Source: Paraeggerthella hongkongensis
GTDB taxonomy: Bacteria; Actinomycetota; Coriobacteriia; Coriobacteriales; Eggerthellaceae
NCBI RefSeq assembly: GCF_003340345.1
Contig: NZ_PPTQ01000006.1
Span: 62,001 to 126,000 of the forward strand
Direction of reading: 5' to 3'
Length of the DNA: 64,000 nucleotides
A program made the position numbers and the translations under genes. The notes beneath the pieces are model-generated. The model searched no databases, had not been told where the DNA came from, and saw only the letters and a program-made list of their open reading frames with translations. Below, piece after piece: positions 17,601 through 25,311 of the stretch (positions are counted from its first letter, which is position 1; each line of letters opens with the position of its first letter).

Positions 17601-18155
17601 GGCAGACAGGGCCCGCGTCCCGCCCGCGTCGTAGTCGGATCGGCCCGTGGTGTTGAGGAACGTGTCGCCACCCGCCCACAGGCTGTCGTCGGCGTTGTCG
17701 TCCGCACCGTTGTACGTGAACCACGCCAGATGGCGCTCGGATAGGTCAGGATGGCCAGGAGCGCCCGCAGCATGGCCCTCGACCAGCAGGTTCGACTCGA
17801 GCGACGACAATGCGCCGAACGACCAGCAGCTGCCGAAGGGGCTCTGGTTCTTGACGGCGGTCGAGAGGATCGCCCCGCTTGTTCCCACCGTGCGCAGGTC
17901 GTAAGAGGACGGAAGGGCCGTCCGCGCGTTGGCTCCCGATGCGGGGTTGAGCAGGGTGGGGTCGAACAGGCTGAACACGGGGCCGCGTTCGGTTTCGATC
18001 GTGCGTCCGAGCGGCTGAAGCGTGCCAGTGCCGGCGCTGCCGGGATCGGCGGAAGCGGGCAGGGGGAGCAATGCGACGGCAAGCGCGAGAGCGAGCGCGA
18101 TGGCGCGCGCCGTGCGTCCGAGAGTGCCGAGCGGGTTGCAGGAAGTCTTCTTCAT
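14649..18155 (-). CDS. Secreted papain-like cysteine protease fused to a 5'-nucleotidase, wall-anchored
   Basis: About 1168 residues from ATG 18155, chosen because AGAGGAACC precedes it and a signal peptide follows (residues 1-36, cleavage near ASA-DP). Residues 85-345 are a C1A-type protease with C110 (GSCWSFG), H312 (NHEVSIVGW) and N342 (VKNSWGT). A lectin-like beta region spans about 380-570. From about 575 there is a UshA-type metallophosphatase (LHTNDVHCG, DAGDAVQG, GNHEFDYG, GHSHEQYE) and its C-terminal domain (NGGGIRSD). It ends with LVRTGD, a hydrophobic helix and RRRER, a sortase-type anchor. It should degrade peptides and scavenge nucleotides on the cell surface. Confidence 0.9.
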   Translation of the reverse strand: MKKTSCNPLGTLGRTARAIALALALAVALLPLPASADPGSAGTGTLQPLGRTIETERGPVFSLFDPTLLNPASGANARTALPSSYDLRTVGTSGAILSTAVKNQSPFGSCWSFGALSSLESNLLVEGHAAGAPGHPDLSERHLAWFTYNGADDNADDSLWAGGDTFLNTTGRSDYDAGGTRALSAATLMRWYGAVDEQKAPYTDDANMGAPNAALRTQSDLHVQNVVFLPEPNVYTWQESGDGSFTLEHRYDSSAVDAIKTCLMENGVVDMSFCADDAIAGNEAAPKDNWNPATSAFYYNKTTEAAEWLANHEVSIVGWDDNFPKENFSTTPQGDGAWIVKNSWGTQAPGHKDGYFYLSYYDTSFSNPTSYQAEQAAYDANGTDHVYDGIYQYDGVGVGEAGFVNTERIQFANVFEARGNETVQAASVFLPTACSQVDIAVYRNPTGLTDDGTLNPQSGTLKWHTTLTEANAGYTTIDLGDAAFPVIAGDTFSVVASAKALNGNYLMLAEIDDASMSRVAIDCAAGQTYYTDAGATGWHDMARKNLLEDEAGYTAGNALLKAYTVDTPAGQDTPIAILHTNDVHCGVDQTFDKETGQATSIGYAGVSQALKDAEAKYGADNVTLVDAGDAVQGKPLGTLSQGADLVDIMNQVGYDLAIPGNHEFDYGMDQLRTLVDRSNATYLSCNFDNLKTGATEFSPYVIETYGNVRVAYVGISTPESLTKSNPAHFKDANGAYLYGFCEDETGQKLYDRVQQTVDDARADGADYVVAIGHLGESGVATHWRSDTVIANTTGIDVFIDGHSHEQYEQHVANKAGKDVLLAQTGTQLQTYGEVIIHPATGQIEARLVEPPVAQDPDTVAFVKDIEGKLSETLDQVVARTEVKLVAVENDAQHSWAVRMHETNLGDLAADAVRASLGADIGLMNGGGIRSDVAVGDITYGDAIAVLPFGNTLCKVEATGQTIVDALEMGARLCPEPNGGLLQTSGLAYEIRSDIPSPVKLDAKGVFAGIEGARRVQNVRVGGEPIDLGKTYTVSSITYLLQDGGDGFSMFKDAKVLVSEQGLDYEALISFMQNDLDGVIRADSVYANENGAGRILIKTGAAVEPEPLPAPGTTEQGDGPKSLVRTGDTAAPATAAVGALALSTLACLAVATQAARRRERVEGAATHRS

Positions 18156-18268
18156 GAGCGGTTCCTCTTTCGCGCGCTTGTTCTGCTGTCTTGGGACGAG
18201 GGGCGTGACCATGCAGCCCAGTATAGGAGGGAGGTGCGTTTGACCGGCCTTCGGTCCAGCGACGGCGA

Positions 18269-18300
18269 AGCGGGCGCCCTGTTTCGCGAAACGAGCGTCG
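18269..18300 (-). promoter_or_regulatory. Candidate LytTR half-site pair upstream of the protease-nucleotidase
   Basis: On the minus strand GCTCGTTTCGC is followed 21 bp later by GCCCGCTTCGC. The pair lies about 115-145 bases upstream of the protease-nucleotidase start and just past the stop of the LytTR regulator gene. The spacing and the TTCG core match the perfect direct repeats at 14608-14641. Confidence 0.4.
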
Positions 18301-18303
18301 CCC

Positions 18304-19038
18304 CTACCATTGCGCACCAGCCGCGGCAAGCGATTGCTTGACCTCGCGATAGCGCCGCTCGGCAATGGGATATTCCGAGCCGTCGTCGAGCTTCGCCCGA
18401 TGCCCCTCTACGCCGACGATCCGATCGCGATGCACAAGGCGGCCGCGATGAAGCCGAAGGAAATCATGTGCGGGCAACTGGCTCTCAAGATCCGCCAAGG
18501 CCACACGCATGGGAAACGCGCCGTGGGCATGCCTGACAACGCATCGGGGACCTTCCGATTCGATCGCGTACAGCTCGTTAGGGTGCAAAACATGAAGATC
18601 CCCGCCCACATCGCGGAAATTGATCTTTCCCGCGACCGAACCCTGAGCATCGAAATGCTCGTATATGAACTCGATGACGTTTTCTTTCGAATCGAGCGAC
18701 GGCAGGAGCGGGTTCGCGTCGGCGGCATTCGAAACGTGCAGGTGGACGATGCGCGGCCCGTCCGGCGTGGGCGCCCATACATAGGTTGCGTGCTGCTCGA
18801 ACGGCATGCTCCGCTCGCCGTCGACCGACATGACGAACGGCGTGTAACAGGCTGACACGATCCACGTGCCCGCCCGCTGGCCCACCCACTCGACGTCGTC
18901 GGCCATATGCGCCAAAGCGACGTCCATGTTGCGCGTAACGAAATGGTTGACAAGGGATTGCCTCGACAGCTCGATGACGGCACGCTCTTTGGGAAGCCGT
19001 TCGACACCTCGCGTTTGATCGCTCCGAGCTTCAGTCAC
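18304..19038 (-). CDS. LytTR-family transcriptional regulator with NTF2-like N-terminal domain
   Basis: About 244 residues. The first 110 form an NTF2/SnoaL-like fold (SLVNHFVTRNMDVALAHMAD ... TYVWAPTPDGPRIVHLHVSN). The last 100 are a LytTR DNA-binding domain (HPNELYAIESEGPRCVVRH, LPAHDFLRLHRGRLVHRDRI, ERRYREVKQSL). A GTG start at 19038 is chosen because AAAGGAGGTGG lies five bases before it. Upstream ATGs have no ribosome site. Replacing a receiver by an NTF2-like domain suggests direct sensing of a small ligand. It ends about 150 bases upstream of the protease-nucleotidase gene, its likeliest target. Confidence 0.88.
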   Translation of the reverse strand: MTEARSDQTRGVERLPKERAVIELSRQSLVNHFVTRNMDVALAHMADDVEWVGQRAGTWIVSACYTPFVMSVDGERSMPFEQHATYVWAPTPDGPRIVHLHVSNAADANPLLPSLDSKENVIEFIYEHFDAQGSVAGKINFRDVGGDLHVLHPNELYAIESEGPRCVVRHAHGAFPMRVALADLESQLPAHDFLRLHRGRLVHRDRIVGVEGHRAKLDDGSEYPIAERRYREVKQSLAAAGAQW

Positions 19039-19230
19039 GCAACCACCTCCTTTCGCAATGTCGAAAAAGAGCATGACACAAACGCCGCGCCCGAGCAAGA
19101 ACTCCAAGGGCAGCGGTCACCGTTCCGCGCCACGAGCGATCTGCATGGTCACCTGCATGATGGACGTTCGCTTTCATCCCGCCCTCGCTTCGGCCGCACG
19201 TTCGACTACCCTTGGAATCGTCAGCGCACT

Positions 19231-19366
19231 GCACTGCGCCGGCGGGGCTTTTCGTTTGTGCGCAAATCAGCCTGCTTGCGCGAGTCGGCCTGGAAGCACA
19301 TTGTCGCCCGAAACGTACGTTTTTCGGGTTGAAAACGTACGTTTCGATCGACAATGCAGGCGGCGC
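19231..19366 (+). repeat. 136-bp repeat, copy B
   Basis: Nearly identical to copy A over 136 bases, but the right hairpin arm reads TTTCGATCGACAATG instead of TTTCGGGCGACAATG. Similarity with copy C continues about 20 bases past the end (TCTCAGCGCGATGGA against TCTCAACGCGATGGG). B and C therefore share a more recent origin. It lies upstream of the AlbA-domain gene in the same orientation as copy C downstream. Confidence 0.9.
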
Positions 19367-19413
19367 CGGTTCTCAGCGCGATGGAGACAAATACAAAAGC
19401 GCCCGTATGCCAC

Positions 19414-19477
19414 TTTGTACTTTATGCTTTGTACTTTTTCAAAAGTTTTGTACTTTTTACTACAAAAATTGTACTTT
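19414..19477 (+). promoter_or_regulatory. Array of four TTGTACTTT boxes upstream of the AlbA-domain gene
   Basis: TTTGTACTTT occurs at 19414, 19428 and 19447, and ATTGTACTTT at 19468, all on the plus strand. The surroundings are strongly AT-rich and end 61 bases before the gene start. Regular same-strand boxes of this kind are typical of an operator array, possibly for the winged-helix end of the gene's own product. Confidence 0.6.
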
Positions 19478-19537
19478 CACTTAAAGGATTGTATGCTCGT
19501 TTTAAATGTTCTGTAGGAATCCTCGAAAGGGGTTTGT

Positions 19538-20986
19538 ATGCTTGAAACAGATCTTGAACATCTGGTGTCGCATGTCCAAGAAATGCAAGCAGAGTCACAA
19601 ACCGTAGAGATTAAAAAGGCGCACGACGGCTGCCCCAAACGTCTCTTTGACACGCTTTCGTCGTTTTCCAACCAAGATGAAGGCGGAGTCATCATATTCG
19701 GCCTAGACGAAACCGACGATTACCGATGCGTGGGAGTATACGACATCCAAGATCTACAAAAGAGCGTCGTCGATCAGTGCAATCAAATGGATCCCGTGGT
19801 CCGTCCCCTCTTTAGCGTTTGCAAACTAGGCGAAGCATACGTTGTCTCCGCCGAGATACCCGCCCTCGATTTAGCGGACCGCCCTTGCTATTACAAAGGA
19901 AAGGGCAAGACCAAAGGATCGTACAAACGCGTAGGCGAAGCAGATGAGCCCATGACGGAATACGAAATATACAGCTACGAAGCATTTAGAAAGAAGTACC
20001 AGGATGATGTTCGGGTAATTCCCCATGCCGATCTATCGTCGCTTAACAGCACTTTGCTCGAAGAGTACCTTCTCGCGCTAAAGCGAGATAAGCCGAATCT
20101 GAGCAGGCTCGACGATGAAAGCATCTGCAACCTGATGAGCATACGCCGAGAAGAAGGCGTAACCCTTTTCGCCGAGTGGCTGTTCGGACTATATCCCCAA
20201 GCCTTCATTCCTCAACTATGCATCATCGCGGTGTCGATCCCCGGAAAAGCATTGGGAGAAACAGGCTCCGAAGGGGAACGCTTCATCGACAATCGACGCA
20301 TCGAGGGAACAATCCCCGACATGCTCAAAGAAGCACTTGTGTTCGTAAGAAACAACATGAAGACAAAAACAGTAGTCGATCCCATCACCGGAGATCGCCG
20401 AGACGTTTCCGACTACCCCGTGGAAGCCATCAGAGAAATCATCCTCAACGCGCTGGTTCATCGCGACTACAGCGTGCATACCGAGGGAATGCCCATACAA
20501 ATCAAGCTGTTCTCCGACCGCATCGAAGTAAGCAATCCGGGCGGTCTGTACGGCAGGCTGCGCGTTGATCAATTGGGAAAGACCCAGCCCGACACCCGAA
20601 ACCCCATCATCGCCACCGCCATGGAAACCCTTGGCTTGACGGAGAACCGCTATTCGGGCATACCGACCATACAAAGGCTTATGAGCGAGGCACGCTTGCC
20701 AGAGCCAGAATTCATCGATGAGCACGATTCGTTCACCGTTGTTTTGCGCAAGCATCCCGTCGAATCGCTCGAACCAGAACAGGAAAGCCAGCTCGACCTG
20801 ATCTCGTTCTGCTCGACACCTCGATCTCGAGCAGAAATAGCTGAGTTCTTGGGGCTTACCTCTGTGCCGTACGCCAGCCGCGTGTACATTGCCCCCGCCG
20901 TCGAACAAGGTCTCTTGCGCATGACAATCCCCGATAAACCTCAAAGCTCGAAACAAAGATTCATCGCCGCGTCGTCAAGGCTCTAA
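19538..20986 (+). CDS. AlbA_2 (Schlafen-type) ATP-binding transcriptional regulator
   Basis: 482 residues. The N-terminal AlbA_2 domain (about 15-145) shows VEIKKAHDG and LSSFSNQDEGGVIIFGLDE. The middle holds a GHKL-type ATPase (about 290-400) with EAIREIILNALVHRDY, IEVSNPGGLYG and TRNPIIATAMETLGL. The C-terminus looks like a winged helix (SRAEIAEFLGL). GGGG precedes the ATG. Members are common stress or phage-related regulators with unknown ligands. The gene is AT-richer than its neighbours and is bracketed by 136-bp direct repeats, which points to acquisition as a unit. Confidence 0.85.
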   Translation: MLETDLEHLVSHVQEMQAESQTVEIKKAHDGCPKRLFDTLSSFSNQDEGGVIIFGLDETDDYRCVGVYDIQDLQKSVVDQCNQMDPVVRPLFSVCKLGEAYVVSAEIPALDLADRPCYYKGKGKTKGSYKRVGEADEPMTEYEIYSYEAFRKKYQDDVRVIPHADLSSLNSTLLEEYLLALKRDKPNLSRLDDESICNLMSIRREEGVTLFAEWLFGLYPQAFIPQLCIIAVSIPGKALGETGSEGERFIDNRRIEGTIPDMLKEALVFVRNNMKTKTVVDPITGDRRDVSDYPVEAIREIILNALVHRDYSVHTEGMPIQIKLFSDRIEVSNPGGLYGRLRVDQLGKTQPDTRNPIIATAMETLGLTENRYSGIPTIQRLMSEARLPEPEFIDEHDSFTVVLRKHPVESLEPEQESQLDLISFCSTPRSRAEIAEFLGLTSVPYASRVYIAPAVEQGLLRMTIPDKPQSSKQRFIAASSRL

Positions 20987-21029
20987 TTCGCTCGCATCAA
21001 TCGCAAGCCGGACGCGCAGCTGCTTTATC

Positions 21030-21165
21030 GCACTGCGCCGGCGGGGCTTTTTGTTTGTGCGCAAATCAGCCTGCTTGCGCGAGTCAGCCTGGAAGCACAT
21101 TGTCGCCCGAAACGTACGTTTTTCGGGCTGAAAACGTGTTTTTCGATCGACAATGCAGGCGGCGC
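21030..21165 (+). repeat. 136-bp repeat, copy C
   Basis: Same length and orientation as copies A and B. The hairpin's right arm is degraded (AACGTGTTTTTCGATCGAC), so the stem is imperfect. It keeps the GGCGGGGCTTTTTG segment and could still act with upstream sequence as a transcript end for the AlbA-domain gene. Confidence 0.9.
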
Positions 21166-21239
21166 TAACTCTCAACGCGATGGGAAACGCCGGCGATAGC
21201 GGCAGGCCCAGCGAAAGCGCAGTTCAACCAGACTGCCCC

Positions 21240-22067
21240 TTACGGCAGCAGCACCAAATCGTACAAGTCGGGACGGCGATCGCGCAGATAAGGGCTGCGC
21301 TCGCGGAAGCCGTCGATCTCGTTCAGATCGATATCCGCGTACAGCACGCCTTCGGCAGGATCCTCCAGCTGCGCCACCACATGGCCGCGCGGGTTGCACA
21401 CCAGCGAACGACCGGGCATCGACAAGCCGTCCTCTTCGCCGAAGCGGTTCACAGCCGCCAAGAACACCGTGTTCTCCAATGCGCGGGCAGGGGCGTTCAC
21501 GTCCCACACGTCCATGTCCTCGGCGCACCACGCACTGGGGCACACCACCAGATCGGCACCTTGCAAGGTCAACATGCGCGCCACCTCCGGGTAGCCCATG
21601 TCGTAGCAGATCATCACGCCGACGCGCCCGAAATCAGTCTCGAACACCGGGCAGTCGCAGCCGGAGCGGAAGTAGAAGCGCTCCAAAGCCCACAGGTGCT
21701 GCTTGTCGTACGTACCCATGAGGTTGCCGCCGCGGTCAATAAACACGGAGCTGTTGTACACCACGCCGGTCAAATCGTACGTCAGCGCAAGACCGGCAAC
21801 CACGTAGCAATTCGCAGCGCGAGCAGCTTCGCACAAAGCCGTAACCGTAGGGCCTTCCACCGGTTCGGCGAGTTCGACAATGCGAGGTCCCACGATGTTC
21901 AGCTGGTACCCCGTAGAGAACAACTCGGGGAAAATCACCAGGTCGGCGCCTTGTGCCCCAGCCTCGGCTATCATGCGGCAAGCTTTTTCGGTATTGGCGG
22001 CCGGATCGCACAGGGCGCTTTCAAACTGGACGAGCGCCAAACGCGCCGTGCGCTTCGCTTCGGTCAT
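21240..22067 (-). CDS. Carbon-nitrogen hydrolase (nitrilase superfamily amidase)
   Basis: 275 residues from ATG 22067, preceded by AAAGGAG; an upstream in-frame start has no ribosome site. The Glu-Lys-Cys triad is visible: E in VIFPELFSTG, K in TYDKQHL and C in MICYDMGYPE. The family hydrolyses amide or nitrile bonds of small molecules such as omega-amides, N-carbamoyl compounds or polyamine precursors. The neighbouring MarR gene lies downstream on the same strand. The natural substrate cannot be deduced. Confidence 0.88.
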   Translation of the reverse strand: MTEAKRTARLALVQFESALCDPAANTEKACRMIAEAGAQGADLVIFPELFSTGYQLNIVGPRIVELAEPVEGPTVTALCEAARAANCYVVAGLALTYDLTGVVYNSSVFIDRGGNLMGTYDKQHLWALERFYFRSGCDCPVFETDFGRVGVMICYDMGYPEVARMLTLQGADLVVCPSAWCAEDMDVWDVNAPARALENTVFLAAVNRFGEEDGLSMPGRSLVCNPRGHVVAQLEDPAEGVLYADIDLNEIDGFRERSPYLRDRRPDLYDLVLLP

Positions 22068-22230
22068 GAACAACTCCTTTATTGGGTGCAGATTTCGTCT
22101 TGACGGCATTATCTCATGACGAACGCAGAACGCCAAAGAACAAGCAGCCGAATGTCGGGAAGATGGGCGCAGCAGGGCGAAAGCCGCGGCAAACGCGCCG
22201 CGTTATCAGCAAAAAGCTCGGAACAGACCG

Positions 22231-22698
22231 TCAAACGCGCGTTGGGCGGCCGTACGAATTCGCGAATTCCAACACCTTGTCGAGCGACGCCATAAGATCC
22301 TCGATCTCGTCCACGCCAATCGTGTTGCAGAATTCCGTGATAAGCGCGTGCATCTCGTACTGGCACCCTTCTGCCAGCTCCCATCCACGCTCCGTCAGCT
22401 CGATCGACACGGTTCTCGCATCATCGCGCAGCCGTTCCCGCTTCACGTACCCTTTGTCTTCAAGTGGCTTGAGCGCTTGCGACAGCGAACTGGCGGGCAT
22501 GCGGAGCAATCGGGCGAGCGACCCGGGACGGATCGTTTCGCCTTTCTTCTGATGGCCTGACAAAACCATCAGGACATCGGCTTCGAGTTGCGAAAGGCCC
22601 ATGCGCGCCATGTACGGCTGCGAACACGTCCGGTTGACCTCTTTCACCAACCGGAAAAGTTCGGTCACGATCGCTATTTCTTGAAGGGAAGCCTTCAT
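22231..22698 (-). CDS. MarR-family transcriptional regulator
   Basis: About 155 residues starting MKASLQEIAIVTEL. A GTG at 22725 is an alternative start, but GAAAGG lies just before 22698. The winged helix is clear: LSQLEADVLMVLSG, then the recognition region RPGSLARLLRMPASSLSQAL, then the wing (KGYVKRERLRDDART). These proteins bind palindromes and are released by small phenolic or acyl ligands. An inverted repeat sits between this start and the fixX stop. Its position next to the CoA-linked catabolic cluster makes it a candidate controller of that cluster. Confidence 0.88.
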   Translation of the reverse strand: MKASLQEIAIVTELFRLVKEVNRTCSQPYMARMGLSQLEADVLMVLSGHQKKGETIRPGSLARLLRMPASSLSQALKPLEDKGYVKRERLRDDARTVSIELTERGWELAEGCQYEMHALITEFCNTIGVDEIEDLMASLDKVLEFANSYGRPTRV

Positions 22699-22734
22699 CG
22701 GGGCCTTTCGCTTGCTCGAATCCACATACTTTGT

Positions 22735-22754
22735 CTAGGATAGCGGAATCCTAG
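22735..22754. promoter_or_regulatory. Inverted repeat CTAGGAT-N6-ATCCTAG upstream of the marR gene
   Basis: Seven-base arms at 22735-22741 and 22748-22754 are perfect inverted copies. They overlap the fixX stop and lie 37 bases before the marR ATG. Position and symmetry suit a MarR autoregulatory operator. A short hairpin ending the fix transcript is the alternative reading. Confidence 0.5.
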
Positions 22755-23050
22755 CCGAAGCGGTACTCCACGCCCATGGTGGGCTGGGGGTTCTCCCACT
22801 TCTTGACGATGGTCGACCCGCAGGCTATGCGGCAGGTGCCGCACTCCAGGCAGCCGGCGTAGTCGAACGACTTCGCGCCCGACTCGTCGACCTTGTAGAG
22901 GGCCGCCGGGCACACGCGCACCAGCTTGAGGAACTCCTCGTCGTCCGGGTCGTCCACCAGCTCGATGTGGGCGCTCTCCTCGTCCACCTCGTACTTGTCC
23001 AACGCCAGGAACTCGTCGACGTTGACCGTGATCTCGCATACCTTGCTCAC
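22751..23050 (-). CDS. fixX: Ferredoxin-like protein FixX
   Basis: 99 residues, starting with GTG (VSKVCEITVNVDEFLALDKY) and overlapping the fixC stop by four bases. The iron-sulfur ligands are in RVCPAALY and GCLECGTCRIACG, so it should hold one 4Fe-4S cluster as FixX proteins do. It passes electrons between FixC and its acceptor. It is the last gene of the fixABCX block and of the whole catabolic cluster. Confidence 0.92.
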   Translation of the reverse strand: MSKVCEITVNVDEFLALDKYEVDEESAHIELVDDPDDEEFLKLVRVCPAALYKVDESGAKSFDYAGCLECGTCRIACGSTIVKKWENPQPTMGVEYRFG

Positions 23051-24342
23051 AGCGCCTTCACCGCCTTTCGCACCTCGCCTGCGAGCTTGAACAGCCCGCG
23101 CTTCTTCACGATGGGCATCATGCGCTTCACGAGCGGCTTCTGGGGCTGCCCGTCCACGCTGAACATGGCGTTGAAGATCTCCCTCACCATGGCGGGGTAC
23201 TCGCCGAACATGCGGTCCCAGCCTTCCATGACGTGGGGCCACTTGCGGAAGGTCTCGAGGTCCTTGACGACGAACGAGTCCTCCATGGCCTGCTTGTACG
23301 AAGCCAGGCCCGCCGCGCTCGTGTCGCCCGCGTCCAGCGCCTTGACGGCCGCCTGCCCCGCCATCTGGCCCGACGCTACGGCGAAGTCCATGCCGCGCAC
23401 CTGGTAGCCCATGTTCATGCACAGGCCCGCCGTCTCGCCGGCCACCAGGCAGCCGTCGAAGACGTACTTCGGGATCATGTCGTAGCCGCCCTCGGGCACC
23501 ATGTGGCCGGAGTGCTCCACCAGCTTCGCGCCGCGGATGACGGGCGCCACGGCCGGGTGGTTCTTGAAGTCCTCGAGCATCTGGTACACCGGGTACGGGT
23601 TCGACGCGTCGGCCGCCGTGGAGATGGTGGCCACGAGGCCGAGCGAGATCGAGTCCTTGTTGGTGTACAGGAAGCCGCCGCCCACGTTCCCGTGCGTGCA
23701 GTCGCCCACGAACAGCATCGCCGCGCCCTCGCCCTCGGGCACGAGGAAGCGGTCCTCGATCTGGGAGGCCGGCAGCTCGAACACCTGCTTGACGCCCACG
23801 GCCATCTGGGAGGCCTTGGGGCGGGGGTTGCCCAGGCAGCGCTCGGCGAGCACGGTGTTGCAGCCCTCGGCCAGGACGACCACCTCGGCGGTGATCTCGT
23901 CCTCGCCCGCGCGCACGCCGCAGACCTTGCCGGAGCCGTCCTTCAAGAGCTCCTCCACGGCGATGCCGCAGATGTACTCGGCGCCCGCGTCCTCGGCCTT
24001 GGAGGCCAGCCACTGGTCGAACGGCCCGCGCAGGACGCTGTAGGAGTCCTTGCCCTCCTCGGCCAGCTCCGGGCTGGCGAAGTCCACCGCCAGCTGCGCC
24101 GCGGGGTCCATGAACGCCATGCGCTCGTGGGTGATCTTGCGCTCGAGGGGCGCCTCCTGCTCGAAGTCCGGGAACACCTTCTTGAGCGAATGCGAGTAGA
24201 TCCGCCCGCCCGTCATGTTCTTGGCGCCGGCGAAGTTGCCGCGCTCGACCACGAGGACCGACTTGCCGGCGCGCGCCAGCTCGTAGGCCGCCACGGCCCC
24301 GGCGCAGCCGGACCCGACGACGATCGCGTCGAAATCAGCCAT
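23047..24342 (-). CDS. fixC: Electron transfer flavoprotein-quinone oxidoreductase-like FixC
   Basis: 431 residues with an N-terminal FAD-binding Rossmann motif (DAIVVGSGCAGAVAAYELAR) and the ETF-QO family segments MTGGRIYSH and GLCMNMGYQVRGMDFA. FixC works with FixAB and FixX, either delivering electrons from ETF to quinone or ferredoxin, or bifurcating them. The gene is very GC-rich, like fixA and fixB. It overlaps fixX by four bases and follows fixB by about 65. Confidence 0.92.
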   Translation of the reverse strand: MADFDAIVVGSGCAGAVAAYELARAGKSVLVVERGNFAGAKNMTGGRIYSHSLKKVFPDFEQEAPLERKITHERMAFMDPAAQLAVDFASPELAEEGKDSYSVLRGPFDQWLASKAEDAGAEYICGIAVEELLKDGSGKVCGVRAGEDEITAEVVVLAEGCNTVLAERCLGNPRPKASQMAVGVKQVFELPASQIEDRFLVPEGEGAAMLFVGDCTHGNVGGGFLYTNKDSISLGLVATISTAADASNPYPVYQMLEDFKNHPAVAPVIRGAKLVEHSGHMVPEGGYDMIPKYVFDGCLVAGETAGLCMNMGYQVRGMDFAVASGQMAGQAAVKALDAGDTSAAGLASYKQAMEDSFVVKDLETFRKWPHVMEGWDRMFGEYPAMVREIFNAMFSVDGQPQKPLVKRMMPIVKKRGLFKLAGEVRKAVKAL

Positions 24343-24406
24343 GTCCTATCCTTTCTCGTATCGGGGTGAAGGGGCCGCTTCCCGCGGCCCCTTTCGCGCC
24401 GGCTCC

Positions 24407-25294
24407 CTACAGGGCGGCCGCCAGGGCGGGCAGGACCGTCTTGAGGTCGCCCACGATGCCGTAGTCGCACTGCTTGAAGATGGGGGCGTTCTTGTCCTTG
24501 TTGACGGCGAACATGGTGCCGGCGCGGTTCACGCCCACCATGTGCTGCATCTGGCCGGAGATGCCGACGCCCACGTACACCTTCGGGGCCAGCATCACGC
24601 CGGACACGCCGATGTAGGCTTCCTTGGGCATCCAGTCCACGCCCTCGGCCAAGGGGCGCGAGCATCCGCACTCGCCCCCGATCTTGGCGGCCAGGGCGCG
24701 CATGAGCTCGAGGTCGGCCTCCTCGGCGAAGCCGCGGCCGCCGGCCACGACCACGTCGGCGGCGGGCAGGTCGACGTCGCTGGCGGGCAGGTCCTTCTCG
24801 CCCGTGACGCGCAGGGCGCGCTCGGGAGCCTCGAACGCTGCCTCCTCGACGGCGTCGGTGCCCGTGGCGGCGGACTCGTCGAACACGCCCGCGCCCACCG
24901 TGTAGACGGCCAGGCTGCCGGCCGGCTTGCTCTTGCGCTGGCCCACGCCGCCGAAGTACATGGTGGTGGCCAGGCCGTCGGCGAACTCGATGACGTCGGT
25001 GACGGCGGCGGTCCCGGCGTGCGCGGCCAAGCGGCCCGCGAGCACCTTGCAGCGGCGCGTGGGCTCGACCAGCGCCACGGACGGGGCCTCGGCGTCGGCG
25101 ATCGCGTTCACGGTCGCGTACGCGTCGTCGATCGCGGAGCCGGCGGGGACGTCGACGTGGACGACCTTGTCGGCGACGCCGGTCGTCGGCTCGACGCCGG
25201 GGGCTACCAGGACGACCTCGTCGGCCATCGTGCGGGCGCCCGCGCACAGGGCGCGCGCGGCGAGCGGGGTTTCGGCTATAACGAGTACTTTCAT
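24407..25294 (-). CDS. fixB: Electron transfer flavoprotein alpha subunit FixB
   Basis: 295 residues from ATG 25294. The C-terminal FAD domain of the ETF-alpha family is clear: GGRGFAEEADLELM, then GCSRPLAEGVDWMPKEAYIG, GVSGVMLAPKVYVGVGISGQ, and MFAVNKDKNAPIFKQCDYGI. It pairs with FixA to carry electrons to or from the acyl-CoA dehydrogenase of this cluster. A ribosome-like AGGAAAGG lies somewhat far upstream. The sequence is unusually alanine- and valine-rich with GC-ending codons. Confidence 0.92.
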   Translation of the reverse strand: MKVLVIAETPLAARALCAGARTMADEVVLVAPGVEPTTGVADKVVHVDVPAGSAIDDAYATVNAIADAEAPSVALVEPTRRCKVLAGRLAAHAGTAAVTDVIEFADGLATTMYFGGVGQRKSKPAGSLAVYTVGAGVFDESAATGTDAVEEAAFEAPERALRVTGEKDLPASDVDLPAADVVVAGGRGFAEEADLELMRALAAKIGGECGCSRPLAEGVDWMPKEAYIGVSGVMLAPKVYVGVGISGQMQHMVGVNRAGTMFAVNKDKNAPIFKQCDYGIVGDLKTVLPALAAAL

Positions 25295-25311
25295 TGCTGA
25301 GCCAACCTTTC

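Noticed and set aside
19231-21165. 136-bp repeats as a CRISPR array
   Set aside because: Copies are long, far apart and enclose a gene; there are no regularly spaced short repeats and no cas genes.
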